64,000 nucleotides of DNA from Bacillota bacterium (GCA_021771915.1 JAETNY010000003.1:62001-126000), one strand, 5' to 3'; shown: positions 51,623 through 60,902, numbered from the stretch's first letter. The notes: generated by a model from the letters alone, not told the origin. A program made the numbers and translations.

Positions 51623-52651
51623 TTACAGAATGAGCATCGCATCGCCAAAGGAGAAAAACCGATATTCTTCAGCCACCGCGGTTTGATAGGCCTGCATAAT
51701 CTGCTCTCGCGTGGCAAAAGCGGAAACCAGCATCATCAAAGTACTGCCAGGCAAATGAAAGTTGGTAACCAGAGCGTCAACCGCCTTATAATGATAGCCT
51801 GGGTAAATGAACTTGCGCGTCCAACCGCTGCCAGGCTGAACCACCCCGTCCTCCGTGCTGACCGTTTCCAGCGTGCGTGTGCTGGTAGTGCCAACGCTAA
51901 CCACCCGGCCGCCCTGACGGCGACAGTTATTAATCAACTCGGCCGTTTCCGGCTTAACCTCATAATATTCCGCGTGCATCTGGTGTTCCTCAATATTCTC
52001 TACCTTAACCGGCCGGAAAGTACCCAAACCCACATTGAGCAAAACCTCGGCCACCTTAACGCCGTTGTCCTGAATACGCTGCAAAAGTTCCGGCGTAAAA
52101 TGCAGACCGGCCGTGGGCGCCGCCGCTGAACCTGGGTCCTTGGCATAAACGCATTGGTAACGGCTGGGGTCGGCCAGCTTTTCATGGATATAAGGCGGCA
52201 GGGGCATGCTGCCCAGTTCGTCCAATATTTCCATAAAATTGCCGCTGTATTCAAAGCGCAGCAGACGCATGCCCTCTTCCACAACCTCCTGCACCTCAGC
52301 CGCCAGCTTGCCGGGCGCAAACTCCAGCCAGGTACCCGGGCGCGCTTTTTTGCCAGGACGCACCAGCGCTTTCCAGCAATGCAAATCCACTTGCTGCACC
52401 AGCAGCACCTCCACCAAACCGCCGCCGGCCTGGGTGCGCCGCCCCCAAAGACGTGCCGGCAAAACTTTGGTTCTGTTCAACACCAAAACATCGCCGGGAT
52501 TTAAATATTCCGGCAAATCATAAAAATGACGATGCGCTAAACTGCTATCTGCCCGGTTAAGCACCAGCAAACGGGAAGCGTCGCGCGGCTCAACCGGCGT
52601 TTGAGCAATCAAACGCTCCGGCAGGTCATAAACAAATTCCTCCAGTTTCAT
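51623..52651 (-). CDS. queA: S-adenosylmethionine:tRNA ribosyltransferase-isomerase
   Basis: A 342-residue enzyme that transfers and isomerises the ribosyl group of S-adenosylmethionine onto preQ1 in tRNA, making epoxyqueuosine. LPERLIAQTPVEPRDASRLLVL, AAPTAGLHFTPELL and VGTTSTRTLE, then FIYPGY and TNFHLPGSTLMMLVSAFA, are signatures. GGAGG precedes the ATG. It lies with queH and the ruv genes; queH carries out the next step on epoxyqueuosine. Confidence 0.97.
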   Translation of the reverse strand: MKLEEFVYDLPERLIAQTPVEPRDASRLLVLNRADSSLAHRHFYDLPEYLNPGDVLVLNRTKVLPARLWGRRTQAGGGLVEVLLVQQVDLHCWKALVRPGKKARPGTWLEFAPGKLAAEVQEVVEEGMRLLRFEYSGNFMEILDELGSMPLPPYIHEKLADPSRYQCVYAKDPGSAAAPTAGLHFTPELLQRIQDNGVKVAEVLLNVGLGTFRPVKVENIEEHQMHAEYYEVKPETAELINNCRRQGGRVVSVGTTSTRTLETVSTEDGVVQPGSGWTRKFIYPGYHYKAVDALVTNFHLPGSTLMMLVSAFATREQIMQAYQTAVAEEYRFFSFGDAMLIL

Positions 52652-52702
52652 CGGAAACCTCCATCACCAAATAACAACATCTTAACACCAGGGCCAAAGC
52701 GT

Positions 52703-54172
52703 TTAATCCACCTTGCGCACCTCCAAAAGGTTGGGATTTTCACCGCCATAGTAATGGCGGAGAATTTCCATCGCGGAATAACCGTCGTTAGCCATACCTA
52801 CCGCACCAAACTGACTTAAACCAACACCATGACCGTAACCACTGCCGACCAGTGTTACGCCGCCTGTTACAGTAACCGTATTCGGTTTGGGCGCCACGTT
52901 GTTTTCATTATCGTCGTAAGCCGCGCCGCTGCCCAAAACATTAACGCCGCCCTTGCTGCGCATATAAGCCTTAGCCAAATCGCCCAAACGCTGCACAGAA
53001 CCAGAACTGTTTTCGGCCATAATATCAGCCCAGGCACGCTCCTGCAAGTTGCCGGAGGCATTAAGCACATAAACTTTATCCCCCGTCACGGCAGACGCCT
53101 CCGATTCTTTCGGTTCCGCCGGCTTCACCACGCTATCCTTGACCGCAAACAGATTGCTGCGCAGACCAAGCAGCTGACGCACTGCATCATTCTGCGCCAC
53201 AACCGTAGCGCCGCTGCCCACCATCGTAACCTTAGTCGCCCGGCCAGATGGCGTTTGATTACCGTCAGCGCCCAGATAAGAAATCTCCAGATAAACAAAA
53301 TTGCCAAACTTTCCGTCCTGACCGGTACGTTTCATATACAAATTAGCCAGTTCAGCCAATTTGCTGGCTGAATAATCAACCTGCCAATCCATATAATTAT
53401 AATTAACATCGTAAGGCGAGGACACGCCGCGCAGATATGGCTGCGCCTGACCACCCCAGACGTTCTCATTGTTTTCCGTATGGCCGCCGGCACTGCTGCA
53501 ATAAACAGTTTCCACCACCTTGCCGTTATAATACAAAACCTGTCGGGCGGTACTATCCACCACATCAACGATAACATCGCCGCCAGCCGCCGTTTCCGCC
53601 GTATAACCGCCATAAACCTGGTCAGAGGTGGAACGGCCCACATCATAATAGGTACCGCCCAGATTGAAATAAGCATAAGAACGCGCCACAATCGCCTGCG
53701 CGCGCAGCGCCTCCCGGGGATAGCTGTAGGTCAGTTCCTGCCCAACAACCCCATATAGATATTCTTCCATATCCAGCACATTAAGCACATAACCATTCGT
53801 CAGCAGCGAAAAACTGCCTCGATATTGTTTGCCGCCATAAGCAAGCACATTTTTGCCGCTGCTCACCGCCAGCACAGAAACACTAACGCCAGACGAGCCA
53901 ACCAACTGCCCGTTTACATAAACCGTTATGGTGCTGCCATTGCGTACAGTTTTAATCACATCGCCCTCGTCAACCTCTGCCATCAGGGCGGAACTGATTG
54001 AACCGCCGTTTACCTGATAAGTACCGGAAACCACTTTGAGTTCCACCGTGCTGGCGCTGGTTTGCAGGCAAACACGAATATTGGTCGCCAAAGCCGGCTG
54101 CGCATCTCCTATCATAAGCGCAAACAGCATCAGCAACAGCATTAAAGGTCGTATTTTTGTTGTCTTTATCAT
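52703..54172 (-). CDS. SpoIID/LytB-domain protein (peptidoglycan lytic transglycosylase type)
   Basis: The start is the ATG at 54172 (MIKTTKIRPLMLLL), after a GGGG site in the end of queH; the track begins 18 codons earlier inside queH. The 489 residues have a signal peptide cut near ALA (about residue 30). The SpoIID domain carries NVLDMEEYLYGVVGQELTYSYPREALRAQAIVARSYAY, with its key Glu region, and ends in GSGYGHGVGLSQFGAVGMA. The protein is longer than SpoIID of Bacillus and has an inserted region with a Ser- and Glu-rich stretch. It acts on cell-wall glycan, in engulfment or in growth. Clostridia often have such a gene between ruvB and queA. Confidence 0.87.
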   Translation of the reverse strand: MIKTTKIRPLMLLLMLFALMIGDAQPALATNIRVCLQTSASTVELKVVSGTYQVNGGSISSALMAEVDEGDVIKTVRNGSTITVYVNGQLVGSSGVSVSVLAVSSGKNVLAYGGKQYRGSFSLLTNGYVLNVLDMEEYLYGVVGQELTYSYPREALRAQAIVARSYAYFNLGGTYYDVGRSTSDQVYGGYTAETAAGGDVIVDVVDSTARQVLYYNGKVVETVYCSSAGGHTENNENVWGGQAQPYLRGVSSPYDVNYNYMDWQVDYSASKLAELANLYMKRTGQDGKFGNFVYLEISYLGADGNQTPSGRATKVTMVGSGATVVAQNDAVRQLLGLRSNLFAVKDSVVKPAEPKESEASAVTGDKVYVLNASGNLQERAWADIMAENSSGSVQRLGDLAKAYMRSKGGVNVLGSGAAYDDNENNVAPKPNTVTVTGGVTLVGSGYGHGVGLSQFGAVGMANDGYSAMEILRHYYGGENPNLLEVRKVD

Positions 54173-54177
54173 AAAAA

Positions 54178-54798
54178 CTACCCCATTTTTTGTTCTTTTG
54201 CAGCTTGATTTAAGCGCTTCTGCCATTTATTGTCAAAGATTAACGGCTGCTGTTTGGGTTTGAAATAGCGGTCTTTCTCGCTGTAAATGCAACCGCAGTA
54301 TTTTTGCATATATAAGCCCTCCGCCCGGGCAATTTCCTGCCCCTCGCGGAAATACGGACGAAAATCCTGATAGACAAATTGCAGGCCAAACTCAGCCGCC
54401 GCGCGCTCGCCCCAAAGCCGAATTAAATCGTGCTGCTGATATGGACTAACCAACAAGCTGGTACTGAAGCCGGTAAAACCATGCTCCGCCGCCATGGCCG
54501 CAGTCTGGCGCAAGCGCACGGAATAACAAATACCACAGCGCCCCGGGACCTCCGGCTGGGTTAACTTTCGGTGCAGCAGCGCCAGCCAGCCCGCTAAATC
54601 GTAATCGTCCAGCATGGCAAAAGGCACATGCAGACTTTCCATATATTCGCGAAAACAGTTGCGCCGCTTTTTATACTCCGTGTACGGGTGAATGTTTGGA
54701 TTGTAAAAATAGGTCGATAATTCATGACCGGCCTCACGCAGCAGCTTAAGCGGCATAACACTGCATGGCGCACAGCAGCAATGCAGCAGAATTTTCAT
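54178..54798 (-). CDS. queH: Epoxyqueuosine reductase QueH
   Basis: A 206-residue cytosolic enzyme of the former DUF208 family that reduces epoxyqueuosine to queuosine in tRNA, independent of QueG. LHCCCAPCSV at the N-terminus and CGICYSVRL and YCGCIYSEKDRY later supply the conserved Cys residues for metal and cluster binding. It starts directly after ruvB (7 bp between) and ends 5 bp before the spoIID-type gene, so all belong to one operon with queA. Confidence 0.93.
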   Translation of the reverse strand: MKILLHCCCAPCSVMPLKLLREAGHELSTYFYNPNIHPYTEYKKRRNCFREYMESLHVPFAMLDDYDLAGWLALLHRKLTQPEVPGRCGICYSVRLRQTAAMAAEHGFTGFSTSLLVSPYQQHDLIRLWGERAAAEFGLQFVYQDFRPYFREGQEIARAEGLYMQKYCGCIYSEKDRYFKPKQQPLIFDNKWQKRLNQAAKEQKMG

Positions 54799-54805
54799 AT
54801 TTCAA

Positions 54806-55948
54806 TCACTCATTTCCTTCGCTCAAATCACCATTAACCACCGCATTCTCAAACAGACTGCCGGCAAAGGATTTATTTTGCGGCAGCGGATAACCCAAAT
54901 AACGATAAGCCTCAGCCGTAGCCAAACGTCCGCGCGGCGTGCGGTTCAAAAAGCCTAGTTGCAGCAGATACGGCTCGCAAACGTCAAATATGGTGTCCAC
55001 TGACTCACTGATAGTGGCCGCCAGCGTATCCAGCCCCACCGGACCGCCGCCAAAAGTATCAATCAGCGTGCGCAGAACTTTCTGGTCTGTCTTATCCAGA
55101 CCACGGCTGTCAATCTCCAGCAACTCCAGCGCCAGATTGGCAATTTCTTTATCAATCGTGCCGTTGCCTTTCACGCAGGCCACATCACGCACCCGGCGCA
55201 GCAAACGGTTAGCAATACGCGGCGTGCCCCGGGAACGGCCGGCAATCTCGCGCGCGCCGGCATCAGTAATCGGCACGTCCAACAGCACAGCACTGCGCTT
55301 AACAATCGTAAAAAGCTCCTCTGGCGTATAATATTCCAGACGGCTGATAACACCAAAGCGGTCACGCAAAGGCGCAGTCAGCATACCAACGCGCGTGGTG
55401 GCGCCCACCAGCGTAAACGGCGGCAATGGCAGATGAATAGTCTGCGCGCCCGGCCCCTTGCCCATCATAATATCAATATGAAAATCCTCCATCGCCGGAT
55501 AGAGAACCTCCTCTACTGCGCGGTTCAGACGGTGAATTTCATCAATAAACAATACGTCATGCGGCGCCAGACTGGTTAAAATCGAAGCCAGGTCGCCGGC
55601 ATGCTCAATAGCCGGGCCGGAAGTCACTTTAATAGCCACGCCCAACTCTTTGGCAATAATGTTGGCCAGCGTGGTTTTACCCAAACCTGGCGGCCCATAA
55701 AGCAGAATATGGTCCAACGCCTCGCCGCGCGCGTTGGCGGCCTGAATAAAAATTTCCATATTCTCCTTAACGCGCCGCTGACCAATGTAATCGCTTAACC
55801 GCTGCGGCCGAAAGTTAGGCTCCAGCGCAGCGTCCTCCAAATTGGCCTCCGCCGAACTGACGCGCGGCGATAAGTCATGCGTCTTAACCTTGTTTTGCTG
55901 CACAGCCTGCTTATTGGAAAATAAATTTTTGCCAATTTCTTTCTCCAA
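54806..55948 (-). CDS. ruvB: Holliday junction branch-migration ATPase RuvB
   Basis: The start is the TTG at 55948, eight bases after AGGAGG; the track uses a TTG two codons earlier that is too close to that site. The protein of about 380 residues has an N-terminal extension of roughly 35 residues compared with usual RuvB, then [10 protein letters not shown], Walker [19 protein letters not shown], Walker [11 protein letters not shown], sensor 1 LVGATTRVG and the winged-helix end [13 protein letters not shown]. It is the hexameric motor that drives Holliday junctions together with RuvA. Confidence 0.96.
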   Translation of the reverse strand: MEKEIGKNLFSNKQAVQQNKVKTHDLSPRVSSAEANLEDAALEPNFRPQRLSDYIGQRRVKENMEIFIQAANARGEALDHILLYGPPGLGKTTLANIIAKELGVAIKVTSGPAIEHAGDLASILTSLAPHDVLFIDEIHRLNRAVEEVLYPAMEDFHIDIMMGKGPGAQTIHLPLPPFTLVGATTRVGMLTAPLRDRFGVISRLEYYTPEELFTIVKRSAVLLDVPITDAGAREIAGRSRGTPRIANRLLRRVRDVACVKGNGTIDKEIANLALELLEIDSRGLDKTDQKVLRTLIDTFGGGPVGLDTLAATISESVDTIFDVCEPYLLQLGFLNRTPRGRLATAEAYRYLGYPLPQNKSFAGSLFENAVVNGDLSEGNE

Positions 55949-55972
55949 AGCCAACTCCTCCTATATATACGG

Positions 55973-56617
55973 TTATTCCTGCGCCGCCAGCTTCAATGCC
56001 GCCGTGATAATATCCTCCAACGCCGCGTCCTCGCCCAACTCAGGGCATACAGCGGCCACATAACGTTCCGCCGCCGCCTGGGCATAACCCAGCTGAGAAA
56101 GCGCCAAAGCCGCCGTACGCTGTACATTGGCCGCCAGACTATTTACGGCGGCCGGCGCCGGCATACCGGCGTTTACTCCCAAAATATCCGGCTCAATTTT
56201 CATAACCTTATCGCGCAACTCCAACAAAATACGCTCCGCAGCCTTTTTGCCCACCCCGGGAATACGCAACAAAGCCTGAGCATTGGCGGTTTGAATAGCG
56301 TTAACCAATTCGGCATAACCACAGGTATTCAAAGCGGCCAAAGCCGTTCGCGCACCCACGCCGTTTACGCTCAAAAGCAGATTAAACAGCTGCTGTGATT
56401 TTTTATCCTCAAAGCCATAGAGAGTTAAGGCCTCCGCGCGCGGCTGTGGCTGGGGATTAACCTGAAGCTGCGTATAGAGGGCAATTTGTTCGCCCGGCTG
56501 CGGCAAAACAGCAAAGCAAGCCAGTGCCACCGAAACCTGATAGCCCAAACCACCAGCCAAAATTATTAAATTATCATCGTTAACTGCCAAAACCTCGCCC
56601 TGAATATAGGCTATCAT
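55973..56617 (-). CDS. ruvA: Holliday junction DNA helicase subunit RuvA
   Basis: A 214-residue protein with an N-terminal OB fold (MIAYIQGEVLAVNDDNLIILAGGLGYQV), helix-hairpin-helix motifs (LLSVNGVGARTALAALN and LLRIPGVGKKAAERILLELRDK) and a C-terminal RuvB-binding domain. It forms a tetramer on the four-way junction. AGGAGG precedes the ATG. It lies between ruvC and ruvB in the standard order. Confidence 0.96.
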   Translation of the reverse strand: MIAYIQGEVLAVNDDNLIILAGGLGYQVSVALACFAVLPQPGEQIALYTQLQVNPQPQPRAEALTLYGFEDKKSQQLFNLLLSVNGVGARTALAALNTCGYAELVNAIQTANAQALLRIPGVGKKAAERILLELRDKVMKIEPDILGVNAGMPAPAAVNSLAANVQRTAALALSQLGYAQAAAERYVAAVCPELGEDAALEDIITAALKLAAQE

Positions 56618-56653
56618 AGATATCCTCCTGCCATTTTGAATGTCGCTGCTCGC

Positions 56654-57172
56654 TTAGACCAAATTGCTGGTCTGCGCCATAGTATTGCCCTGCAAGTGAT
56701 TGGCACGCTGCCAGTTACTATGACAAACCGCCACAGCCAATGCGTCGGCGGCGTCGTCAGGCTTGGGCACGGCCGTCAGCCCCAGCATATTTTTTATCAT
56801 AAACTGTACCTGTTTTTTATCCGCCTTGCCATAACCGGTAACCGCCTGTTTAATTTGCAGCGGCGTGTATTCAAACACCTGCAAGCCGCGTTGCGCCGCC
56901 GCCAAAATCAGCACGCCGCGCGCCTGCCCCACGCTGATAACCGTGGTACTGTTGCGGTTATAAAACAGTTCTTCAATCGCCATTTCGTCCGGCTGATATT
57001 CCTGCAAAAGCAACAGGGCAGCATCATAAATCTCACAAAGACGGCGCTGGTTCAGCGTGTTGGCCTCCGTGCGGATACAACCATAATCCACCACCTGCAA
57101 CCGGTTATACTCCTTGTCCACAATTCCCCAGCCGGTTATCCCAGTGCCAGGGTCAATGCCTAAAATCCGCAT
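56654..57172 (-). CDS. ruvC: Crossover junction endodeoxyribonuclease RuvC
   Basis: The start is the ATG at 57172 (MRILGIDPGTGITGWG), seven bases after GGAG; the track adds ten residues over that site. The 172-residue nuclease shows the acidic catalytic residues in GIDPGTG, MAIEELF and DDAADALAVAVCH. It cuts Holliday junctions moved by RuvAB. It is the first gene of the ruvCAB-queH-spoIID-queA operon. Confidence 0.96.
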   Translation of the reverse strand: MRILGIDPGTGITGWGIVDKEYNRLQVVDYGCIRTEANTLNQRRLCEIYDAALLLLQEYQPDEMAIEELFYNRNSTTVISVGQARGVLILAAAQRGLQVFEYTPLQIKQAVTGYGKADKKQVQFMIKNMLGLTAVPKPDDAADALAVAVCHSNWQRANHLQGNTMAQTSNLV

Positions 57173-57266
57173 CTTATTTCTCCATAAAAATTCGCTAATC
57201 ATAAAAAATTCTACACGGAGCGGACTTTTACCTGCAAATTTTTTTGCATATTTTTTCTTACGACTA

Positions 57267-57295
57267 TTGCAAAAAATTTTTTTTTATGCTAAAAT
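57267..57295 (+). promoter_or_regulatory. Promoter of the tRNA-Thr gene
   Basis: TTGCAA and TAAAAT are spaced by 17 bases with ATGC before the -10. It resembles the rpsT promoter closely. The tRNA begins about 125 bases after the predicted transcript start. Confidence 0.7.
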
Positions 57296-57313
57296 ATTAT
57301 AGTTAGCTTATGT

Positions 57314-57349
57314 AATCTCCTGGCACATTTACCAAAACCTTAAAAAGCT
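57314..57349 (+). repeat. Direct repeat of the tRNA leader, copy 1
   Basis: AATCTCCTGGCACATTTACC followed by AAAACCTTAAAAAGCT resembles copy 2, with a few substitutions and a two-base length difference near its end. Confidence 0.6.
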
Positions 57350-57389
57350 TTAAAAATCTGTACGCTGGTAAAATTCGGTTTGCATTAGC

Positions 57390-57427
57390 AATCTCCCAGC
57401 ACATTTGCCAAGGCCTTAAAAGATGCT
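57390..57427 (+). repeat. Direct repeat of the tRNA leader, copy 2
   Basis: AATCTCCCAGCACATTTGCC followed by AAGGCCTTAAAAGATGCT runs into the first bases of the tRNA. The pair suggests an ancestral tandem tRNA unit from which one tRNA was lost. Confidence 0.6.
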
Positions 57428-57500
57428 GGAATAGCTCAGTTGGTAGAGCAGCTGATTCGTAATCAGCAGGTCGCGTGTTCAAGTCACGTTTCCAGCTCCA
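57425..57500 (+). tRNA. tRNA-Thr (anticodon CGT)
   Basis: A complete cloverleaf. The acceptor stem is GCTGGAA/TTCCAGC, the D-arm TAGCTCAGTTGGTAGAGCA, the anticodon stem GCTGA/TCAGC with loop TTCGTAA (anticodon CGT reads ACG), and the T-arm has TTCAAGT. The CCA end is encoded at 57498-57500. A strong terminator follows. Confidence 0.96.
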
Positions 57501-57507
57501 GATTATT

Positions 57508-57550
57508 AAAGAAAGACCTCACTGCTTAATAAACAGTGAGGTCTTTCTTT
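57508..57550 (+). terminator. Terminator of the tRNA-Thr gene
   Basis: AAAGAAAGACCTCACTG and CAGTGAGGTCTTTCTTT form a perfect 17-bp stem with a nine-base loop. Confidence 0.9.
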
Positions 57551-57600
57551 ATAAACACTTAGCAATTGTCCAGACCACTTTAGGGTAGTGGCTGGTTGAT

Positions 57601-58305
57601 TTACGCATCTTTATTGCTCTCAGCTTCAGCCGCATCATCAGCGTCATCATCAGTATCCGCATCGTCAATATTTGGCTGTTCCTGATGCAAACCCTCATAA
57701 AGAACATCTTCTGATTCATTCAGATAAAAACTGGCGTAAATATCCTTAAGCAAACTGCTGTTCTGCTCATAAGTTGCCACATCGGCCACGGTTATTACAT
57801 AATAGCGCAAAGCCGGCAGAGGACTAAATAACATAATCTCACAAACAGCGCTGGCCGGCTCACCCTCTTCTTTATCATAAACCTCGCCCTCCGTCTGCTG
57901 CAAAGGGCCGGTTGCCGTCAGCAGCTGGTTATTACCGGGCAGAGTGCGCGATTGCCGTTGCAAAATTTCCGGCTCCTGTAAAATCTGGCCGGCCACAGCC
58001 TCGGCAATATCCAACAAACCGCTGTCAGAATAATAAGTATAGCCGCCAAGCTCCCAGACCATAGTCAGCGTTAAACTGCCCTCTGGAGCGGTAAAAACCA
58101 CATTATCCTCCGCCTCCGACAAAATCAACCATTCTTCCGGGAGCGTCAAAACCGCCCCAATGTGTGGGTGTTCATAAACCTGTGTCGGTGCGTTATAAAG
58201 CGAAGACGCATCTTTGGTGTTCTGACAGCCAGGCAGACAGCATAAAACCGCCAGCACCAGCAAAAGCTTAAGTAAATGCGCCACACTATATTTATTTTTT
58301 GGCAA
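57601..58305 (-). CDS. Lipoprotein of unknown function with acidic C-terminal tail
   Basis: A 234-residue exported lipoprotein. The signal peptide ends in the lipobox CCLPGC (Cys about 27). The mature domain (HIGAVLTLPEEWLILSEAEDNVVFTAPEGSLTLTMVWELG) resembles PsbP/MOG1-like folds seen in many lipoproteins, but I would not name a family. The last 25 residues are a run of Asp, Glu and Ala (DDADTDDDADDAAEAE). The start is TTG after AGAGGTGG. It follows cinA by 30 bp in the same operon, at the place where recA is often found. Confidence 0.72.
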   Translation of the reverse strand: MPKNKYSVAHLLKLLLVLAVLCCLPGCQNTKDASSLYNAPTQVYEHPHIGAVLTLPEEWLILSEAEDNVVFTAPEGSLTLTMVWELGGYTYYSDSGLLDIAEAVAGQILQEPEILQRQSRTLPGNNQLLTATGPLQQTEGEVYDKEEGEPASAVCEIMLFSPLPALRYYVITVADVATYEQNSSLLKDIYASFYLNESEDVLYEGLHQEQPNIDDADTDDDADDAAEAESNKDA

Positions 58306-58335
58306 TATTATCCACCTCTTGTTAAATTGGCTTTA

Positions 58336-58824
58336 TTATTTTTCCGATAGCTTTTTAATACCCAGCTGCAAAGCCGCCAGCGCCGCCTGTTGGCGCACCA
58401 ACTGCCGACCGCCGGGAAACTGATAACGCCAGACCTCAACCTGCTCCTGCCAGGCCGCGGCAATATAAACCAGACCAGCCGGCCAATCCTCGGCCAACTC
58501 AGACGACCCGGCCCAACCGGTTACGGCCAAAGCCAAATCAGCCTGCGCTCTGGCTTTGGCCCCCCTGGCCATCGCCGCTGCCACCGGCGCAGAAACTGCC
58601 GTATATTCAAACAACATATCCGACGGCACGCCCAAAAGCTGTTCTTTGGCGCTATCCGCATAGGTAACAAAGCCCATGGACAGCGCGTCAGAAGCCCCCG
58701 GACAGGAAGTAAAGGCCGCTGACAGCAGACCGCCGGTGCATGACTCTGCAAAGGTCAGCTTATAACCGCCGGCCTGCATTAAATGCAGTAGTTGACCGGC
58801 CTTTTTCAGCAAATGTTTTTGCAT
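58336..58824 (-). CDS. CinA C-terminal-domain protein (nicotinamide-nucleotide amidase type)
   Basis: A 162-residue stand-alone CinA C-terminal domain, related to PncC, which deamidates nicotinamide mononucleotide for NAD recycling. FAESCTGGLLSAAFTSCPGASDALSMGFVTYA and ALAVTGWAGSSE carry the conserved active-site motifs; many family members read TGIAGP in the second motif, so the TGWAGSS variant is slightly unusual. The N-terminal MoCF domain of full CinA is missing. It follows pgsA by 14 bp. Confidence 0.87.
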   Translation of the reverse strand: MQKHLLKKAGQLLHLMQAGGYKLTFAESCTGGLLSAAFTSCPGASDALSMGFVTYADSAKEQLLGVPSDMLFEYTAVSAPVAAAMARGAKARAQADLALAVTGWAGSSELAEDWPAGLVYIAAAWQEQVEVWRYQFPGGRQLVRQQAALAALQLGIKKLSEK

Positions 58825-58838
58825 TTTTTACCCCTCGA

Positions 58839-59414
58839 TTAATAGTCTGACAACAGGTTCTTACATTTAAGCAGATAATCCCAGCCGGAAATCAGCGTCA
58901 GCACCAACGCCGCATACATCAAAAACTGTCCCAGCCAGTAAACAGCAACGCCAAAGGCCGGCGCAAAAAAGGGCATGGTGTATAGCAGCAGCAAAGCAAT
59001 GGCCGTCATCTGGCAGGCCGTTTTTAGTTTGCCCAACGATGAAGCGGCAATCACCACATTTTCGCTGACAGCCACCGTGCGCAGACCGGTTATCGCAAAT
59101 TCTCTGGCCAAAATCAGAATAACCACCCAGGCCGGGACGCGTTCCATAGCCACCAGCGCCACCAGCGCCGCCGTCACCAGAATTTTATCGACCAGAGGGT
59201 CCATAAATTTGCCAAAGGTGGTTACCAGATTGCGGCTGCGCGCCAGATAACCGTCGACAAAATCCGTGCAGGCTGCCGCAATAAACAACAAACCAGCTAA
59301 AAAATCAGCCTCCCAACTATGAAAAAGCGATACTACCAGCACAAAAACCGGAACCGCTAAAAAACGCAGCATGGTAATCCTGTTGGGCAAATTCATTTTA
59401 CGCCAAAGGCTCAT
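58839..59414 (-). CDS. pgsA: CDP-diacylglycerol-glycerol-3-phosphate 3-phosphatidyltransferase
   Basis: The start is the ATG at 59414 (MSLWRKMNLPNRITMLRF), after AAGGGA; the track adds ten residues upstream. The 191-residue membrane enzyme carries the CDP-alcohol phosphotransferase motif DFVDGYLARSRNLVTTFGKFMDPLVDK with all conserved Asp residues, plus about five helices. It makes phosphatidylglycerol phosphate from CDP-diacylglycerol and glycerol 3-phosphate. It lies 35 bp after rimO in a conserved cluster with cinA. Confidence 0.93.
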   Translation of the reverse strand: MSLWRKMNLPNRITMLRFLAVPVFVLVVSLFHSWEADFLAGLLFIAAACTDFVDGYLARSRNLVTTFGKFMDPLVDKILVTAALVALVAMERVPAWVVILILAREFAITGLRTVAVSENVVIAASSLGKLKTACQMTAIALLLLYTMPFFAPAFGVAVYWLGQFLMYAALVLTLISGWDYLLKCKNLLSDY

Positions 59415-59449
59415 AATTAAATCCCTTCTTTTATATCTTTTCACAAAAT

Positions 59450-60853
59450 TTAAACTTTTACCGCTATCAGGTCATAGCCGGAAGTTTCCACAATTTGCAC
59501 CTCAATCAGTTTGCCAATATGCCGCTCTGATAAACTGCCGTCCTCATTGGCTATATAAATCAAACCGTCCACCTCCGGCGCCTGATATTGCGAACGTGCT
59601 TCAAAAAAGCCGGGGAAATCCAACGAAGGCTGCTCCAAAAGCACGCGCAAACGCCGGCCGACCTGCTCCTCCAGACGCGCGGCCGCCGCAACTGCCAAAA
59701 CCTCCGTCAGTTCATTATAACGCCGCTGTTTAACGGCCTCTGGCAGCTGCTCCGCCATAGCCGCCGCTGGAGTGTCCTCCTCCTGCGAATACTGAAAAAC
59801 GCCGGCCCAGTCCAACTCCGCCTCAGCCGCAAATTCCAGCAGTTCGGCAAAATCGTCCTCGGTCTCACCGGGAAAACCAACCATAAATGTCGTACGAATA
59901 GCCACGTCCGGCAGATAACTGCGCAAACGCACCAAAAGCTGCTCAATCTGCTGACGGTTCAGCAAACGGTTCATGCGCTGCAACACGGAATTGCTGACAT
60001 GCTGTAAAGGAATGTCCAGATAATGGCATAAACTGCGGCAATCACGCATGGCCGCCAAAAGTTCATCATCAATGCCCTCCGGATAAACATAAAGCAGGCG
60101 CAGCATAGGAAAATCCAGCTTATCCAACTCCAAAAGCAACTGCGGCAGCATAGACTGACTGCCCAGACTGCTGGAAAAATCACGGCCATAAGCCGTGGTG
60201 TCCTGGGCAATCAGGCAAAGTTCCTGCACACCGGCGGCACGCAGGCGTTTGGCCTCCGTCAGCAACCGCTCCAGCGGCTGGCTGTGCAGAGGGCCGCGAA
60301 TATCAGGAATGGCACAGAAAGAACAGCAGTTACTGCAACCCTCGGCAATTTTCAAATAGGCCGTATAGGGCGGAGTCAGCAAAACACGCGGCAGACAGCT
60401 ATCCGCCGCCTGCTGACGCATTTTGGCCAAAATTTTCGTCAGCCTGTCAGATTGTGGTTTGGCCAATTTCTGCCGCAAAAGCTGCTCCAGACGCTGCGGT
60501 AGCTGGTCATACTCCTCTGTTCCCAGCCAGAGGTCAACCTCCGGCATTTCCGTCGGCAGTTCCTGGCGATAACGCTGCGCCAGACAGCCAGTGGCCGCCA
60601 AAACCAGACACTGCCCTTCCTGTTTAAGCGCCGCCAACTCCAAAAGGCGGTTGATAGACTCCTGTTTGGCGTCGTTAATGAAACCGCAGGTATTAACCAC
60701 CACCACCTGAGCGCAGAATGGGTCTTCTGTGCGAACAAAACCAGCCGCCGCCAGCCCGGCCAGCGCATATTCCGAGTCTACCAGATTTTTGGCACAACCC
60801 ATTGTATCAAAGTATATGTAAATGTTATCAGAAAAATTATCAGCAAGACGCAA
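59450..60853 (-). CDS. rimO: Ribosomal protein S12 methylthiotransferase RimO
   Basis: A 467-residue radical SAM enzyme that adds a methylthio group to an Asp of ribosomal protein S12. The N-terminal UPF0004 domain has TMGCAKNLVDSEYA and NTCGFI. The radical SAM cluster is CSNCCSFCAIP (CX3CX2C), and a C-terminal TRAM domain follows. The start is TTG, eight bases after GGGAGGG. It follows the rodZ gene in the usual Firmicutes order. Confidence 0.95.
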   Translation of the reverse strand: MRLADNFSDNIYIYFDTMGCAKNLVDSEYALAGLAAAGFVRTEDPFCAQVVVVNTCGFINDAKQESINRLLELAALKQEGQCLVLAATGCLAQRYRQELPTEMPEVDLWLGTEEYDQLPQRLEQLLRQKLAKPQSDRLTKILAKMRQQAADSCLPRVLLTPPYTAYLKIAEGCSNCCSFCAIPDIRGPLHSQPLERLLTEAKRLRAAGVQELCLIAQDTTAYGRDFSSSLGSQSMLPQLLLELDKLDFPMLRLLYVYPEGIDDELLAAMRDCRSLCHYLDIPLQHVSNSVLQRMNRLLNRQQIEQLLVRLRSYLPDVAIRTTFMVGFPGETEDDFAELLEFAAEAELDWAGVFQYSQEEDTPAAAMAEQLPEAVKQRRYNELTEVLAVAAAARLEEQVGRRLRVLLEQPSLDFPGFFEARSQYQAPEVDGLIYIANEDGSLSERHIGKLIEVQIVETSGYDLIAVKV

Positions 60854-60902
60854 AATATTTTCCCTCCCACTTTACCGATATTCCAGCCGCTGTTATCGAC
60901 TG

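Noticed and set aside
51490-51717. 75-codon minus-strand ORF after queA
   Set aside because: It overlaps the end of queA in another frame and runs through a strong terminator.
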